Assembly: GCA_002224055.1 (NCBI GenBank)
Contig: AZLU01000097.1
Span: forward strand, 89,054-147,839
Length of the DNA stretch: 58,786 nucleotides
Direction of reading: 5' to 3'
Source of the DNA: Pezizomycotina sp. ARF18
Lineage: Eukaryota; Ascomycota
Positions 1 to 13,500 of the stretch are shown piece after piece. The notes beneath the pieces are model-generated. The model was not told the origin of the DNA, ran no database searches, and saw nothing but the letters and a program-made list of their open reading frames with translations. Each line of letters begins with the position of its first letter. Within the stretch, counting starts at the first letter, position 1. The translations under genes were made by a program, and so were the position numbers.

Positions 1-238
1 TATCTGATCGACGTTATAGGATTCTTTCTACTTCTTGAAATCAGATTTGGGTTATACTCCCTGCGTACGAAGCGTCTCGGCAAAGAGCGGGACCGGTATA
101 TTGGACCAATGCTACAGCCGTCTTCGTTTTTCCTCGGTAGATATAGCAGGGCTCCGAATTTGAAGTTTACGAATAAATTTGAGGAACGAGCGGGAGTAAC
201 CCAACAACTTTATTAACACATATCGCTCTTCTCTTGCC

Positions 239-257
239 TTTTTTTTTTTTTTTTTGG
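239..257. repeat. Poly-T tract of about 19 T followed by GGAA
   Basis: This is an uninterrupted T run in a pyrimidine-rich context, directly followed by GGAAG. The same T(n)GGAA junction recurs at 33781-33807 and 50415-50447. Confidence 0.9.
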
Positions 258-2546
258 AAGAATCCAGGTGTATATTATTTAAGGCGCCTTCTTTGTGATA
301 GTCAAACTATGTCTCTTGCTGAGTTTTTTCGTGTTTAATGGGACACGCTTGAGAAATATGTCCTTGGCCGATTTTCTACGTTTAGTTCTACGATAGCGAA
401 TGAATACGTGAACGATATTTATGCGGCAGTTAGTACCGTTTTGAAGAGGTACATCCCGATGGCTTTGTCGAAGCCTCGAAAGTCAGACATAAATAACAAT
501 ATGGAACTTTCTCCGTGGAACTATCTCCCTATCCTTTTGCTTATAGATAGTTTTGTCCATTCTTTGTTTTTGGTTTTTTCTACAGTATGCATACCTATCT
601 CTTTGAGCATGAGGTAATGATAATTGAATGTTAAATGATGTCACATGATGAACCTGGTGGAGTATTTCAAGCGTTACGTTGGCACGCCATATCGACCTCC
701 TGCGTTTCTTCGCACCGGCCCAGTCCAGTTCGCTTTAGCACTTCAATATACGGCGGTACTCTATGTCGTCTAACACCTATTATAGTACCGTTGTCCTGCC
801 CCGACTCTTTCAGTATGTACTCTCTTTAGGCACCTCGTGGTTGGTATCCGCGGGTGCCGGCTGATCGATTTCGAGACTACTCTTTATCGCGTGACTCCTT
901 CATTCTTTAAAGTCTCACTAGTGAGTGATATTTTACCGGTGTAACAACGTGTCAATCGCTAACACGGCAGCTATATATTCATCGTTGATGTGATAACACT
1001 AGGTATGCCTAAAGCAGGCGTGGTTGATACCCCTCTAATTGCCGCACGTGTGTGCGACTCCGCGTCAACTGCCCCGTCGTTTGCCAGTCCGTAATGGTAT
1101 CGAGAGTCTGAGAAGGCATGGAAGCTCTTCGCTACAATTTAACTATCGCATTCGACGCAGAGCGTAGGGATTTTACTAATATGCGTCTCAACGGCGGTTT
1201 TCACTTGTGTATGAGAGAGAGCTGCTCCTGTCTAGTAGCTCAAGGCCTATGGAAGGGTGTTGTCCTATTGCTGCTAAAATATCAAACATGACGACCTTTC
1301 TTTGTCTTCCCACATCTCTAACCTTGTGTGGGCGACACGTTCCCGGTCTTAGCCCACGTAGATTCATTTCTATCGATTGTTTGCATGCGTGTTTTATCGC
1401 TTGTTCGTAATCCTGCTTTAGTCTCCTTAATATGCGCTCTCTCCGTTGCTACTAATAATCGTGAACTATTCTTGGCCTTTGTGTCGCTTCTTAGTTTACT
1501 TTTTCGTTGTCTTTTCTCGTTGGATTGCGCTACATCTTATGAGCTGCTAGAATTATTGTGTTCGTAATTATGGACTCCGAATGAATCAGACGATTAATAC
1601 AGATTATCGCGCGTTCGCTTGTGCTCTTGTAGCGTTATCTTTGCGCATGCGCCGTTATTTAGCGTCTATATCTATGATCCTTGTTTATATTTCTAGGGTA
1701 CCAGTGCTCTCAGTCTCAAAACTAATCACTATGGTGCGCGACGAGCGGTTCAGCGTGTTGGTGATCAAGGGAAAAAGGGGATATCAATGCAAGACGTGTC
1801 ACCGTGTTTATCTCGCCTACGAAATCAAGTCATCGTCCTCGCTCTACGTTCTATAAGTGGGCGAGTTTTGGGTAATCCGTAAATCGGGTAGCTAATCTAG
1901 AAAATTCGCGAAATCACAAAGTCTCTCCCTATAATAAGGAACCCAGAAGATTTCGATTTCCGCAGAGATATATGTTGAGCATGTGAATATTGGGCAGGCT
2001 ATCGCTGCTGTTAGGTCTCCTTCGGAAGCTTGTAGACTGCTTATCGGATGTAGCCCGTGTGCTGTCTTAACTCTTTTGTAGGCGGTATGTGGGTTCTGCA
2101 ATCGGTTGACTTCGTAGATATGCAGCGTCTCTCGTTGAGGTGTTGGGCAGTCACGAAAATTAGACATGAATATCGGCTTAGCTCCATTCCCTTGCCCAGC
2201 TCAGAGGCAGGTATCGCGCATGCGTGACAACGCAGGAACCGCCTAATATTATGTATGTGTGGAAGTGTAAGAGTGTTATAACTTGATTTCTACTCCGAGG
2301 GCTATTTTTTCTATAGGTCGCGATCGGAATTGACTCCTGATATATTCGATTGACTGATATGCTTTCGATTGTCTTTGTGGTGGTGGTGGTCTGTTTGTGT
2401 TTCAGGCGTTCAGTGCCATTTATGAGACTTTCGATCATACATATACATTTTTTTATTCTGCTCGCGCTCGCTATATGCGGGCTTAATCATTTGCGCAAAA
2501 GTGACCCTTTGTCGTCGACGTTCCCTCCACTCTGACGTCCACTCCA

Positions 2547-3185
2547 TTGTATATCACGAAGTTAGAACGCTCCGCCTCGAGAACCCTAAGCTGTGCGCCT
2601 GTCCCAACTCTCGCTGAGTTTAATTATCTTATCTTCTGCTCGCCTAAGCAGCACAATTTTTACACGTCTGCTACATTGTCGTTTGATGAGCCATCGATTT
2701 TCCTAACTCAGCCGTTAAATTTTAATTTTCATGGAGTATCTTCAGTTGACTCCGCGTCGTGTAACGGTGCTGTAGTCCCATTATGTTCTGTTGCTTGGCC
2801 TACACTTGGAGATTCTAAGTTATCTCGTGGCGTCGTGTTGTTTTTCTCTTGTGGTTATCGTCATTACACACTTCTACGTGGTTCGATCGCGACATATATG
2901 CCGCCTGAGACCGTTCGCTTTTTCGTTAATCCAGGAGATCTGGATGATTATATTACTTTATTGTTGTCTCCTAGCTGTATGATTTTAAACATAGCCGCTG
3001 GAAAGTTCTCGAGCCCTTACTGTCCCTCCCGTTTTGCCTTGAAGAATCCCGCGATCTGTCAAGTTACCAATCATATCTATCGCAGCGTTGAGGCGATATC
3101 GTGGTCTCACTGGTATATGATTTTGTTCTATATCGGATCAATACCCAATAGCGACTCACCGAGTGTTAACTGTTATAATTATTAG
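2547..3185 (+). CDS. Orphan open frame of about 210 codons, doubtful
   Basis: One frame stays open for 639 bases in an otherwise gene-poor region. It has no early ATG (the first in-frame ATG is near 2899), no recognisable motif, and the local composition (T-rich, A-poor on this strand) lowers stop-codon frequency. Unlike the recognisable genes in the window it is not interrupted by indels. I do not recognise the product and regard a chance open frame as more likely than a gene. Confidence 0.12.
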   Translation: MYITKLERSASRTLSCAPVPTLAEFNYLIFCSPKQHNFYTSATLSFDEPSIFLTQPLNFNFHGVSSVDSASCNGAVVPLCSVAWPTLGDSKLSRGVVLFFSCGYRHYTLLRGSIATYMPPETVRFFVNPGDLDDYITLLLSPSCMILNIAAGKFSSPYCPSRFALKNPAICQVTNHIYRSVEAISWSHWYMILFYIGSIPNSDSPSVNCYNY

Positions 3186-3564
3186 GTTTTATTAGATCCG
3201 TTTAGCGGGTTCGCATGCTTTTTATCCGATACTCGCTTCAGGTTGGAAATTCTTTCGCGATGTTTTGCAAACGATTAGGTGGGGTACGGCGAGAAACTTG
3301 GCCGCTCTTAACAGAATATCGTTACTGATGGCGCAACTGAATGGACGCTCAGCTGCTTAGTCCAGTGACTACGGAGCTTTCTCACGATTTATATGAGCCG
3401 CGTGCATGCCTGTTAGGGTGTATGGGATACTCTGTTCAAGCGTCAAACTTCTACTTTTGATGAAGGCGCGCGGTTGCGAGTAACATTCGAATTTTTGGGT
3501 TGTTTGGAGTGAAAGAAGGCGGAGTTGGAGAAGTGAGAAAGGCGGCGGATGTATAAATTTCCTC

Positions 3565-3588
<24 letters not shown>
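3565..3588. repeat. Poly-T tract of 24 T
   Basis: An uninterrupted T run preceded by CCTC and followed by AG. It could be the poly-A tail of a minus-strand retroposed copy, but no flanking target-site duplication was identified. Confidence 0.9.
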
Positions 3589-3595
<7 letters not shown>

Positions 3596-5792
3596 GTAAC
3601 ACTGCTACGCTGCATGTTAGACTAGGAGATATGTTGCATCGCCAACTGCCTCCACGTATGCTTCTTGTTGCTCGGCAGTTATGGTATCTCGAACAGTTTC
3701 CTGCCTCTGAGCACACCATTCGCTACTTTCCCTGCAATGTTATCCGCAGTTCCCAGAGTTCTAATATGCAAAATTTTATAGTAAGGTGTCTCCCTGTGCG
3801 GATCACTCTTCGCTACCGTTGTCACCTCATTAATATGCGCGCATCTTGATCCGGGTAAAGCGCACAGTATGGTGTATCAAGCGTTTCCCCGGATAACGAA
3901 ACGGATTGGAAGGCAGTTATCGAAGGATACCGACAGCAGCAAACGTAATTTCGTTATTTTAGTTGTACTTGAGGTGTTATAGGGTTTTAGTCATCTGGAA
4001 TAAAAGAATCACTATGCGGCGGGGTTGCTGACACAGTATAACTGAGCTAAAGTGGGAAAAGTTATCGATGTCCGCGAAATCAAAGTTGATTCTCGCTCTA
4101 TGGTTCCTGAGCGGGTTTTTGCTTTAGGCTTGTAGAATCTTTATCCTATCTATTGTACAACCTCAGTGTCTGTCTGAAACTTTTTGTAAAGGTATGCCCG
4201 GAGGCTCCCATTGCTAGCTTTCCTAGATATGCGCGGTGGTCTCCCATCGGAGCACGAAGCGCAGCTATCCGTGCGGCCTGCGCGTCCCGATTTGGAGTCA
4301 AGCGCCATAGTATCTGACGACATGGAACTAATCAAGCAACTAAATATGAATCAAAGTAGAGAGTATTCATCTTCATTTATCGCTAGCGCTATCTTCTGAG
4401 AGTCTGACTTTGCGCCTAAATAATCAGCCTAACAGACTTGCGATCGATCGCCTAGGTAATAGTAGTATATGGTCCGTGCTCTTATTGTTCAAGGTCATTT
4501 ATAATAAGCTGTTCGGCGCTTTCATATATAACCTTCAGGCGTGCTCGTAATTGATATGCGATCTGACTTCCGTCGCGAAACGTCGCCCTTTATCGTTGTC
4601 GCACTCTCTCCTCTGAATTCCTGCTCGACGATGTATCGCGAAATTTCCTGCTCCAATCCGCTCACTAAGAGGTTATGTGTCGGGATTTTCTACTCCTCTT
4701 AGCTAAACTATTACGCCAGTTCTTCTTCGAAGCATATTTCTTATGTGTTTAGGACGGTGCCTGGTGATGGACTATCGATTAAAAGTCGAAATATCTAACT
4801 AGATTACAGTTTTCATGAGGTATTTTTAGAAGATAGACCAGAGCTCCGCGCGATCATTGAATAGTGCTGTGTTTCGATTATATTGTGCTCCTTGATGTAA
4901 CGTTGGAGATTTTAGATTATCTTGAGCCTTCCGTGGGTACTCTATCATCTAGTTATTATCATTAGTTCTCTTAGTCCTCCGCGACACGTGTAGTGAGGGA
5001 TCATTTTTTGTTTTGCTAATTTATGATATCTGAAGGTTCATCTTAGCGGTCTCGTAGAAAAAGTTGTGCACAAAAATGCTCGTTAGCTCATTTCAAAAAC
5101 TTCTGGTTCTATGTTTTGTAATATTGTCGACGATTGAATAATAATTATTCGCGTTTGTGTGTCAGCGTAAAACTCCGATTATAGATGCAAATTCCGCTCA
5201 ATAATCAAAACTCACAGTCAGCGGTATGAGGAGTGTTGGAGCACTGGGACAATGGGTGTAGAATGGTGTGTATTGAGTTGGTTCAGCTTGTCTAGCTACC
5301 TGAAGGGGAACGGTGTCCCTTATATACATGGTGGTCTAACAAGGAGTTCTTTGCAATTGTTTTATCTTCGAAGTGTCCTTGTTGAGATTCCATATAATCA
5401 ACCAGACCTACCAGTTTATAACCTTGTTGTACTCTTTTGTCCGCCATAATGGGAGTCTTTGAGGGTCGTGTTAGCCCGTGACTAAGCTTTTTCCCTTGTC
5501 TCGTACCCAGACTCTTTCCCCCTCATTTTCCCACGTCCCACCCTCTGTACTCGGGTCTCGTATCCCAACCATTTCTTTTTTTACATTTCCCCAGAAGGTA
5601 CTGAAGCCCATCACAAGGGTCTGGAGACGAGACAAATTAAATGTCAATACCTATTTCAAAATGCGACTGTTGACGAGTTTAGACGTTTCTTATTCGTTCT
5701 GTATCCAGTTCGGTTTCTCCCTCTCTTTCATATCAATTCTTCAACCAATAAGCGTCCCAAACAGCACTGCATCAATAGTTTCACGATCATCT

Positions 5793-8700
5793 TACCTTGT
5801 CATCAAATTCTCAGTCTGAGCCTTCATCTTCGGGTTAAAACGTTCTCTTCTCACGATACGACATTCACCGTCGCTTTCGTAAAGATCCAAAACAGCCTTG
5901 CATACTCCTACCATCGCGCTGCTAGTATCATCGGCGCTATCCCATAAATCGATATCTTCGACCTCATCAGCACTATCAAAACTGACTGAATCTTCGCTAT
6001 GGACTGAACCATCTACATAACTCGGACGATGAATCCCCAAGTCACGCCCTAAATCAAGTCCTTCCGCGGCGAGAAGAAGCATTACGATCGCCTTGTGTCG
6101 ATTTTCAGCCGCAAAACCAGCGGTGGAGCGCCGCGCCTGTTTGCTAAAGTTATATTAACGTCCCCTCGAAAAAGGAATTCCTTGACGGTCTCGCAGTGTC
6201 CTTTTTCGGCGGCCAAGGATAGTGGTGTTTGGCCATTTTCGTCGGTAAGTTGGGGTTGACCTCGGGCCTTGAAGGAATTGTTTAACTGTTTCCTCGTGCC
6301 CGTTTTCGGCAGCCAAGGATAGAGCTGTTCGACCAGCGGAGCTTGTATAATTAGGGTTAACATCTTTTCTGGCAAGTATGAGCTTGACGATCTCTGCATG
6401 CCCTTTTTCAGCGGCTGTAAAGAGCAATCCTTCGCCCTGGCCGATTCGAAGAGTCTCGCGGCCTATAGAGCCGTTTAAAGGCTGCCCCACGTCCGTTCTC
6501 GGAAGCCAATTGAAGGGCGTCCCTAATATCCTCTTAGTAAGGAATTCGCGTTCATATTCCCAGGGCTTGGGATTTCGGTCCTGGAGCAGTTTAATGACCG
6601 CCTCGTGCCCCTTTGCGGCTAAGCGAAGCGCCGCCCACAAGGTGGCCAACCCTCTTGCTCAGTTCCTGTACTATAGCTATAGAGCTGCTCAAGGATCGGC
6701 ACATGTCCGTTTTCGGCTGCCACTCCGAACAGTATTTTGCCCATCTCAAGGTCAAAGCGTTGGCCGTCTATATTGGTGGCTATAGCAAGCTTAAGAAGCT
6801 GCTCGAAGATCGTTTCGTGACCATTTTTAGCGGCCCCAGTATAAAGGTGTTTGATCTCGAGCGGCACCAACGAATAGATAGGCGCCTGCAGCTAGAAGCT
6901 GCCCCACAATCTCCCATGCCCATTTCAGCTGCCCAGGACACGGCGTCCGACCTGCATTATCTCGGGAGTTCAGGTCGACGCTTCGCTCCGAACCGTCAGT
7001 TCGTCGCTTGCACTCAGCTATCTCTGATAGCCGCGCCTCACCAAGCTGTTACCCAGAGGAGTCTCACTACATCTTCATGCCCTCCTCCGGCCGCCACGAA
7101 AGCGGTGTCGACCGTCGTCATCCCTTAATCGGTACAGCGCCTGTCGTAAGCAACGAGTTTACTGCGATGGTGCTGCCTTCTTCCGCGCCCAATGTAGAAG
7201 TGTTCGCCTGTACAATTGATCCTCTAGATTAATGGCCACGGTGCTTGCTTGACAAGTAAAACAGCTATGCGCTTGAATCTACGCCGGACAGCCTTCTGAA
7301 ATGGGCGTATCTCCATTGCGGTCTTCTCTACCTATGTCACCCGTAACTCTTTTCGAGCAGGAGCTTGACAGCTTCTTCGTGCCATTTATAACCGCCAACA
7401 TCAGCGGGTCTGACCGTCGTTGTTTACCGTCATTGAAATGTCGGCGTTACCGACCTCAGAAGAAGTCTAATGACCCGGTGTACCCTTGCCCGGCTGCGCG
7501 TAACAGAAAGGCCCATATTCATCTCCCTGTAGTCGAGCAATCTTTTGACGCAGCTACATCCCCGATGACCATGGCCCGATCCATTGGCGTGCAAAGACTT
7601 GAATCTTGAATAGTACGACTGACCCCTGCCTGTAACGCAGTCGATCATTGAGTAATGTCCCTGCTGGACCGCTAAATGAAGGGCTGTTGACCGTCAGCGT
7701 CTTGGATATCGGGATCGGAGCTTAGGAGCGTTTCAAGCACTTCCACGTGACCTTTTCTGACCGCCCAATGTAGAAGCGGCTTTCCCGCTGGATCGCAAGC
7801 ATTCGATTGCATGAGAAGAGGAATTATTCGATGTACACCCATTCTTGGTCGCCATGAATAATGCGGTTTATTTTTGCCATCTCGAGCACCCAGGTCAGAA
7901 ACCGGATAAGAAGCTTCGCGGCTTCTCACGCTGGTACCGAACTGCCCAGTGTAGTGGCAGTCGTGGCGCGAGTCTTTTATATCAGTTCTGGCCTTGTGAT
8001 GCAGTAGCAATCGGATTATTGAACAATGCCCCTTGATGGCTGCTCGTGTAGCGCGGTCCGCTTACGTACTGTAAGTATCGGTATCGACGCCCGACCGCAG
8101 TAGCCGATCACCTATTGCTTATATCCCATTCTGGCGGCTATAAACAACGCAGTTTGCCACTGTTCATTCGGCATCTCGATCGAGATTCGTCTTTGTCAGC
8201 AACATATCGACTACGTCAACTGCTCCCCCGAAGCCGCGCAATGAGTACTGTTGCCCATTGCGAATTTGTGGTTTATATCTGCCCGTTAAGTAAAAGCTTG
8301 AGTATCTGCCTGTCGCCTCTTTCAGCTGCAAGATGTATCGCAAGTCTGCCAAGTTTATCCTGGATATTTCTGTCGGCGTTCCCCAACTGATCAGGAGTTC
8401 AACACCTCTGAGTGGCCCCTCCACGTCGCACAATGCAATGCGTCTGGCGGCACTTATCTCGAATATTAGGGTTAGCCCCGTCCTTCAAGAGTCGCAAGAC
8501 CTCCTCCTTGTCGCCATCTAAGGAAGCTTGAAATAAGGCCCGATCCTATCCTTAGGGCCCTTAATCCTCTTATTGTACCGAGTTACACCGCGCTCTGCTA
8601 GTTCTCTCTTGACCCCGATGTATAAGCGATTCTAGCGTCCGGGAAGTCCTCATTCCACTTTACCAGTTGCAACCAAGCTCACCCTCAATATCTTCCATTT

Positions 8701-10244
8701 TTTCTGTATCCCCGATCCTTGCATTCACACTTACCAACTCTTTACTCGTCGGGCAGTTGAGAACCGGAGAGAACCTGCGGACCTAGCGTCTGCGGTGGTT
8801 GAAAAGAGACGGGACCAATAAATCGAACGGGCACTCCTGTCTGCTGCGCATTTCTTTCATAACTTTCACGACCAGGGCTCTCGAAAAACGACACGGTTTG
8901 ATTTTCTACTAACAGGACGTGCTTAGCTTCATCCATAAGGGTGAGACGGATTCTGGCTTTAATTAGAGGTGAGTGTCGTTCCAAACGTAGCTTTCCTCTG
9001 GGATCGCAGTAATTCGGACTGCTTTCACGACCTACGGCGACTCCATTCTCCCCGATGCGCAAAACGGTATCAGCAGCTTCCGTTTCCGGGTGGAGTCACC
9101 GGCAGATCGAGGAGACTCGTTGGGCACCATGTGAAGCTAGATGACATTGTAGCCGAGCTGTGGAAAAGATGCCGTGAAACACCGTGCCGAGCTTGCTCAG
9201 GATCCTTTGGTATATACCTTGTTGAGTGACATCATTTACATCGACTCCAGTTAACAGCCCTGAGATTACGGCCATATCTCTGGGCCAAGACGTGTGCCGC
9301 GGCCCTAATACACTTAAAAGGCTGTTCAGTGTCGTAACATTTTGCCTTCTCAAGTACGCTATCGTCTTGGCCGCAAGCTGACCGTCACGGTGGTGGTCGT
9401 GATCTGAACGTTCTTGAACGGTGCAAGGATGTCTTCATCGAGGTCCTTTACAAAAATCCGCTGCTTGTGGCGCTTTGAACAGTACTTTAACCTTGCGTGA
9501 TTTCGCGAGTTCCAATGCCGTCCAGCCTCGGCTAAACCATGGAGACATGACGATGGCGAAGCATGCGGCTCCCGCATCCGTCCACGTCCAGTTACGAAGG
9601 AAACAATCGTGAACTACCGTGACCGTCGCGTCTTCGTAATGACTTTGTATCCTCGGTTAGCCTTGCTACGCGCAGCTTTATTTCGAGGAATGCAAGGGTA
9701 TCCACCATATCCTTCGCAATGGAAAATTTTGGCAACTTTCTTAAAAAAAGATAAAGGCATTTGTTAACATTTCCTTCGTCCCAAGCTCGACACCGGTTCC
9801 GTCCGACCACACGTGGGAAATAGCCATGTACGGCTGAAATGGCTCGAGCATGGCGAACCGTCGAGTTTCCATGCCGTGGAACTGCCCCGTCGAGGTCGCT
9901 TCCAGTATCGCCTGTTCCAGGACGCTCCTCGGAAAGCGCCTGATGAGGAGCGCGCACGATTCGCCTCCGCAGTACGACGGCTCGTGCGCGCTGCGGCACC
10001 GATGTGAAATCGCGGCGCGAGTACTCGCACATGTCAAACGTGCACTGGCGGTGATCTTCGTGCGGTGTGCTTGGCTGGCCGAGCTCTTTGGCGGGTGGTA
10101 TCAAATTTGTAAGTTTGTTTCTCTTCCGGGAAGGCCTCCTGCTATCCCCAGATACGATTCGGGCAGAGTTTGAAAATCTATTGCCCTATCGACGGCCGCT
10201 ACGATCTTCTCCTCCGGCCCTGCTGGACCGGATGAATACAACAT
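5793..10244 (-). CDS. HET-domain protein with C-terminal ankyrin repeats (frame-interrupted)
   Basis: HET-domain proteins take part in fungal self/non-self recognition and can trigger cell death; the ankyrin repeats are probably the sensing or binding part. The chosen ATG at 10244 opens a segment with DFQTLPESYLGIAGGLPG, followed by a Cys/His-rich lead-in (CTFDMCEYS, then HEPSYCGGESC). The HET core YMAISHVWSDGTG lies near 9830-9790 (about residue 138), and MSPWFSRGWTALELA follows near 9550-9500. After the HET core come VLGPRHTSWPRDMAVISGLL (about 9310) and an uninterrupted stretch at 9062-8742. Ankyrin motifs (for example TALSLAAENGHEETVK, TPLSLAAEKGHCETVKE, PLLHWAVRKGHVEVLETLL) run from about 8.6 to 6.1 kb, probably a dozen or more. 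An acidic tail ends near 5793, where AG|GTAAGA could instead be a splice donor. At least a dozen frame changes interrupt the gene; most can be explained as one missing base in a homopolymer. Confidence 0.85.
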
Positions 10245-10529
10245 GGCAGGGGTTTCAAGTCTGGAAATGTTTTCTTCCTTAATCAATTTATTTTGGTTTG
10301 TGTGGGGTTCGCCATATACAAGGGCGAGACTAGAGTATATTTCAACTATATCACGTTATCTTGTTTGGACAGTTTATTGCCGCCCCCAGCCGAGGCGGCG
10401 GTAGAAGCCGCGGGGAATATACACAAAATGTTCCCTGTCTTCCCAGATGGGAAAGGAAGTCTCGCGAAACTCCCTCGAAACAAAAGATCCTTGTACTGTA
10501 AGTCTGTAACCAACTGATAAAGTGAGAAT

Positions 10530-13500
10530 TCAGATATCTCCGCCTACAGATTTTTTCGCTTAAGACAGCCTCTCACCAAAGATATTCTTAAGTATGGTTT
10601 GAGCTCGGGAGCAACTCCCTACAGGCTGAATCTCCTCGATACGGACGAGTCGCAGTATTTTTTTTGGTCAGTGCCTTCTACTCGTTCCTTAGCAAGTTTT
10701 CTCTGATATTTAAAGATTTTGGGATAGAAAGCAACGATGTATAATTATAAAGTCCTCTAAATTTATGCCCATATCTAGCAATATTACCAACGCTATACAC
10801 TTGGTTTATGGCCTCAGCAACTAAGTATTCTCTACCTTTCTTTACGCTATACGAAACTAGCTAAGCCAAGTCCAGGTTTATTTAAAAGTTTAAAAAAAAT
10901 AGTAGGATCGTTTAAATGGCGCTGAAATTAAATATCTGATATAATTTATTGCCTAAATTGACTAATAAAACTGTGCTAGAGTACCTATCGAGGAGTTTTA
11001 TCCTTCCTAATAATTATCTTAAACGGCTAAATAAAAATTATAAAGGATACCTTCCGCGATCCTACCTCGGGGTATTATCGGATTATATCCTGGAAAAATA
11101 TTTACTCGCTCAGGTTTTTATATGAACGCAAATGTACGTGGAATTTATATAGAGCTATCTCGTTATTTATTCAAGACTTTAATGGATTACCTTATATTTG
11201 GTTCGTGATTTTCCTCTAGCGTTATTATAAGTTATAACTCTGATCTTTAAAAATTTCGAATTGTTTTTTCGTTCAGTTTTCTCTTTGTTTGTATTTTTCT
11301 TCTTATAAGGAAAGGTAAAATTTTTATTTTTATTTTTCGGAGTAAGCTGACTTCTGGGCTAATAGCATTGATTTGTTTGCCATTATTACTGTTACTTTTT
11401 CGTACAGATGTTTCGCACATGTTTGTCGCCTTAAGCTACGGCTTTCTGTTTCCGCGCTTCGATGATCGAGTATCGTAGAGACTTTAGCTGCAGCTACTGT
11501 ATTTCTTTAAGATTACCGTCTTGATCCCTCCTCGAGTCCTCGCAAAGGATTATGCCTTTTGAATGATCCGTTTGATTTTGTACTGAGAATATCACGTTGA
11601 AGTTTCTGCCACATATTTAAATCGAAAGATTGACCCGGATCGTGGTTCAGGGTAGTTACGCGGCGTTACGAAGCCGTATTGTAAAAGAGGTGAATTTTAA
11701 AGGCCCTCGCCCGATCGACTCTACGGTCCTGGATTCGTTTTGATAGATCTCTATGAAAGCAGACAGATTTCGATGTCTACTGCTACGACGCTGTTCTGTG
11801 CTAATTGGTTTTAAAGGTTAGGCGTCCATATGTGTCGTTCAGACTCAGTCTTAGATCGTGGAAATATAAACGGCCATTTAGTACCCTTTCCCTGGCATTT
11901 CGTTTATTATGAATGTAAACGCGGAAGAAAGCTAGACGCTCGAACTTATTCGGTAGTTACTATGATTCTAAAACGCAACCCTTCGGGATGACTGGCCGCG
12001 CTTGGCGCGCAACCGGCTCGTATGCAGTATCGCGAATTTTCCCGCCCGCAAAGATATCCGTCAACGTCATGTTGTATGATGGATATCAGACATCTGAACT
12101 CATGTGGAAATCCTATCGTACTACTAGTGTTCGCGATGTCATAGCCTAACTATTCTCAGTTAGCTACGGAGTAAAGCCTCTGCGAAGTATCAAGCTGCAG
12201 TATATTGGTATATGGAGCATCTTCACCTTGACAAGGCTTAGATGTTTTGAGTGGATGTTTAAGTCGTGCTACTTTGGAGCGGAACGTTTTTCTCCTATGG
12301 TTTCATAGCGATATTGTCGATAGACGAGCAAAGAGGCGGCTAGACTAATCTATGAATCAATGAATCAATGAATGAACCATGTGAAGCTCTCTCGGATTGT
12401 GGTCGGCGGTAGATGCTCTCACCGACCTATCAAACCCATCCGTCTGCGTTCCTCAAATGCCCTTTAATTTGGTACAACGATTATGTTGTGATACCTCAGC
12501 TACAACGTCAACTTGAATAGGGCATTGGAATATTCTAATGGTGCTTGACCCAGTCCTACAGAGTCTATATTTATCTGCCAAGTAGGTCTTTTGTTTATCG
12601 TGTCATGCTCTTCCTATAAAGAAGCTTATAATCCGCCTAAGTGATCCGGATTGAAATTCGTGGTAGTATTACTGATTCCCGCTATATGTCTCTCTGTACT
12701 GTTCGCTGGTCTGCATATGTGCATAGTCTCGTATCTCTTCATGCGAACCTCGTGAGCGGTTACTGTGAATTAACGAGCTCGCGATGTATGTAGCGCCTCT
12801 CGTTTTTGTAATTCTACTCCCAAGAGTAAAGGGATGTCTTCTTTGGAGAAATATGGTTAATATACCATTAAGGCTCTCACAACTACCTGTGGCATAAACT
12901 CTACTTACATAGTTCTCTCGTATCATTCTTCAAGAATGTCCGAGACGAGCCTGGCTGGGTGATATTAAGGTATCCTGATCGATATACGGATACAAACCCT
13001 GGTAGCGTTTTATATGAATCTAATAATTGAAATTTCTTCTTTGGCGATGTAGAGTCCTCTTTATAGCTAGTTCTCCAGAAAATATAGGTGAGGTTAATGC
13101 TATATGTCTGGGCATTGTTTGCTTCTAGTAATATCCTCGGACGTTCGCGCTTTCCTCAGAACTTGATAAGGCCATGCTTCTTCTCCTCTCGTGCTATATG
13201 TGGGGCTGTTTAGTTTTATCGGTTCTTCGATATTCAGAGAAAGCCTATGGTTTTTCGTAGCGCGGATTCATTCCACGATATACCGAATCTTATAGTAAGT
13301 AGTGGCAGTAGGAAGAGAAAAGCTTTAATACCAGTCGTCTCAGTATAATTACGCTGGAGGTTGCGGTAAAACTTAACGTCAATCTTACTACGGCGTTTGA
13401 TATGGTGTTGTGGAGAAAGACGTATGGCCGGACTGGGAACGGATTTGAGGTGTTCGGATAATGCTTTATCAGACGTGCTCGCAGACAAACTTTGACAACC

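Larger units (their letters stand above)
1..5400. other. Gene-poor T-rich stretch
   Basis: I see no recognisable gene here. The + strand is visibly richer in T than in A for kilobases, stops are frequent in all frames, and no spliceable chain of protein-like segments appears. It contains two long T tracts and one longer open frame, listed separately. It could be a decayed transposable element whose coding strand is the minus strand, but I found no terminal repeats or catalytic motif to support a class. Confidence 0.5.

Noticed and set aside
2547-3185. A 212-codon open frame as a confident gene
   Set aside because: There is no early ATG and no motif, and the T-rich, A-poor strand composition makes long open frames by chance more likely. 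Kept only as a low-confidence feature.
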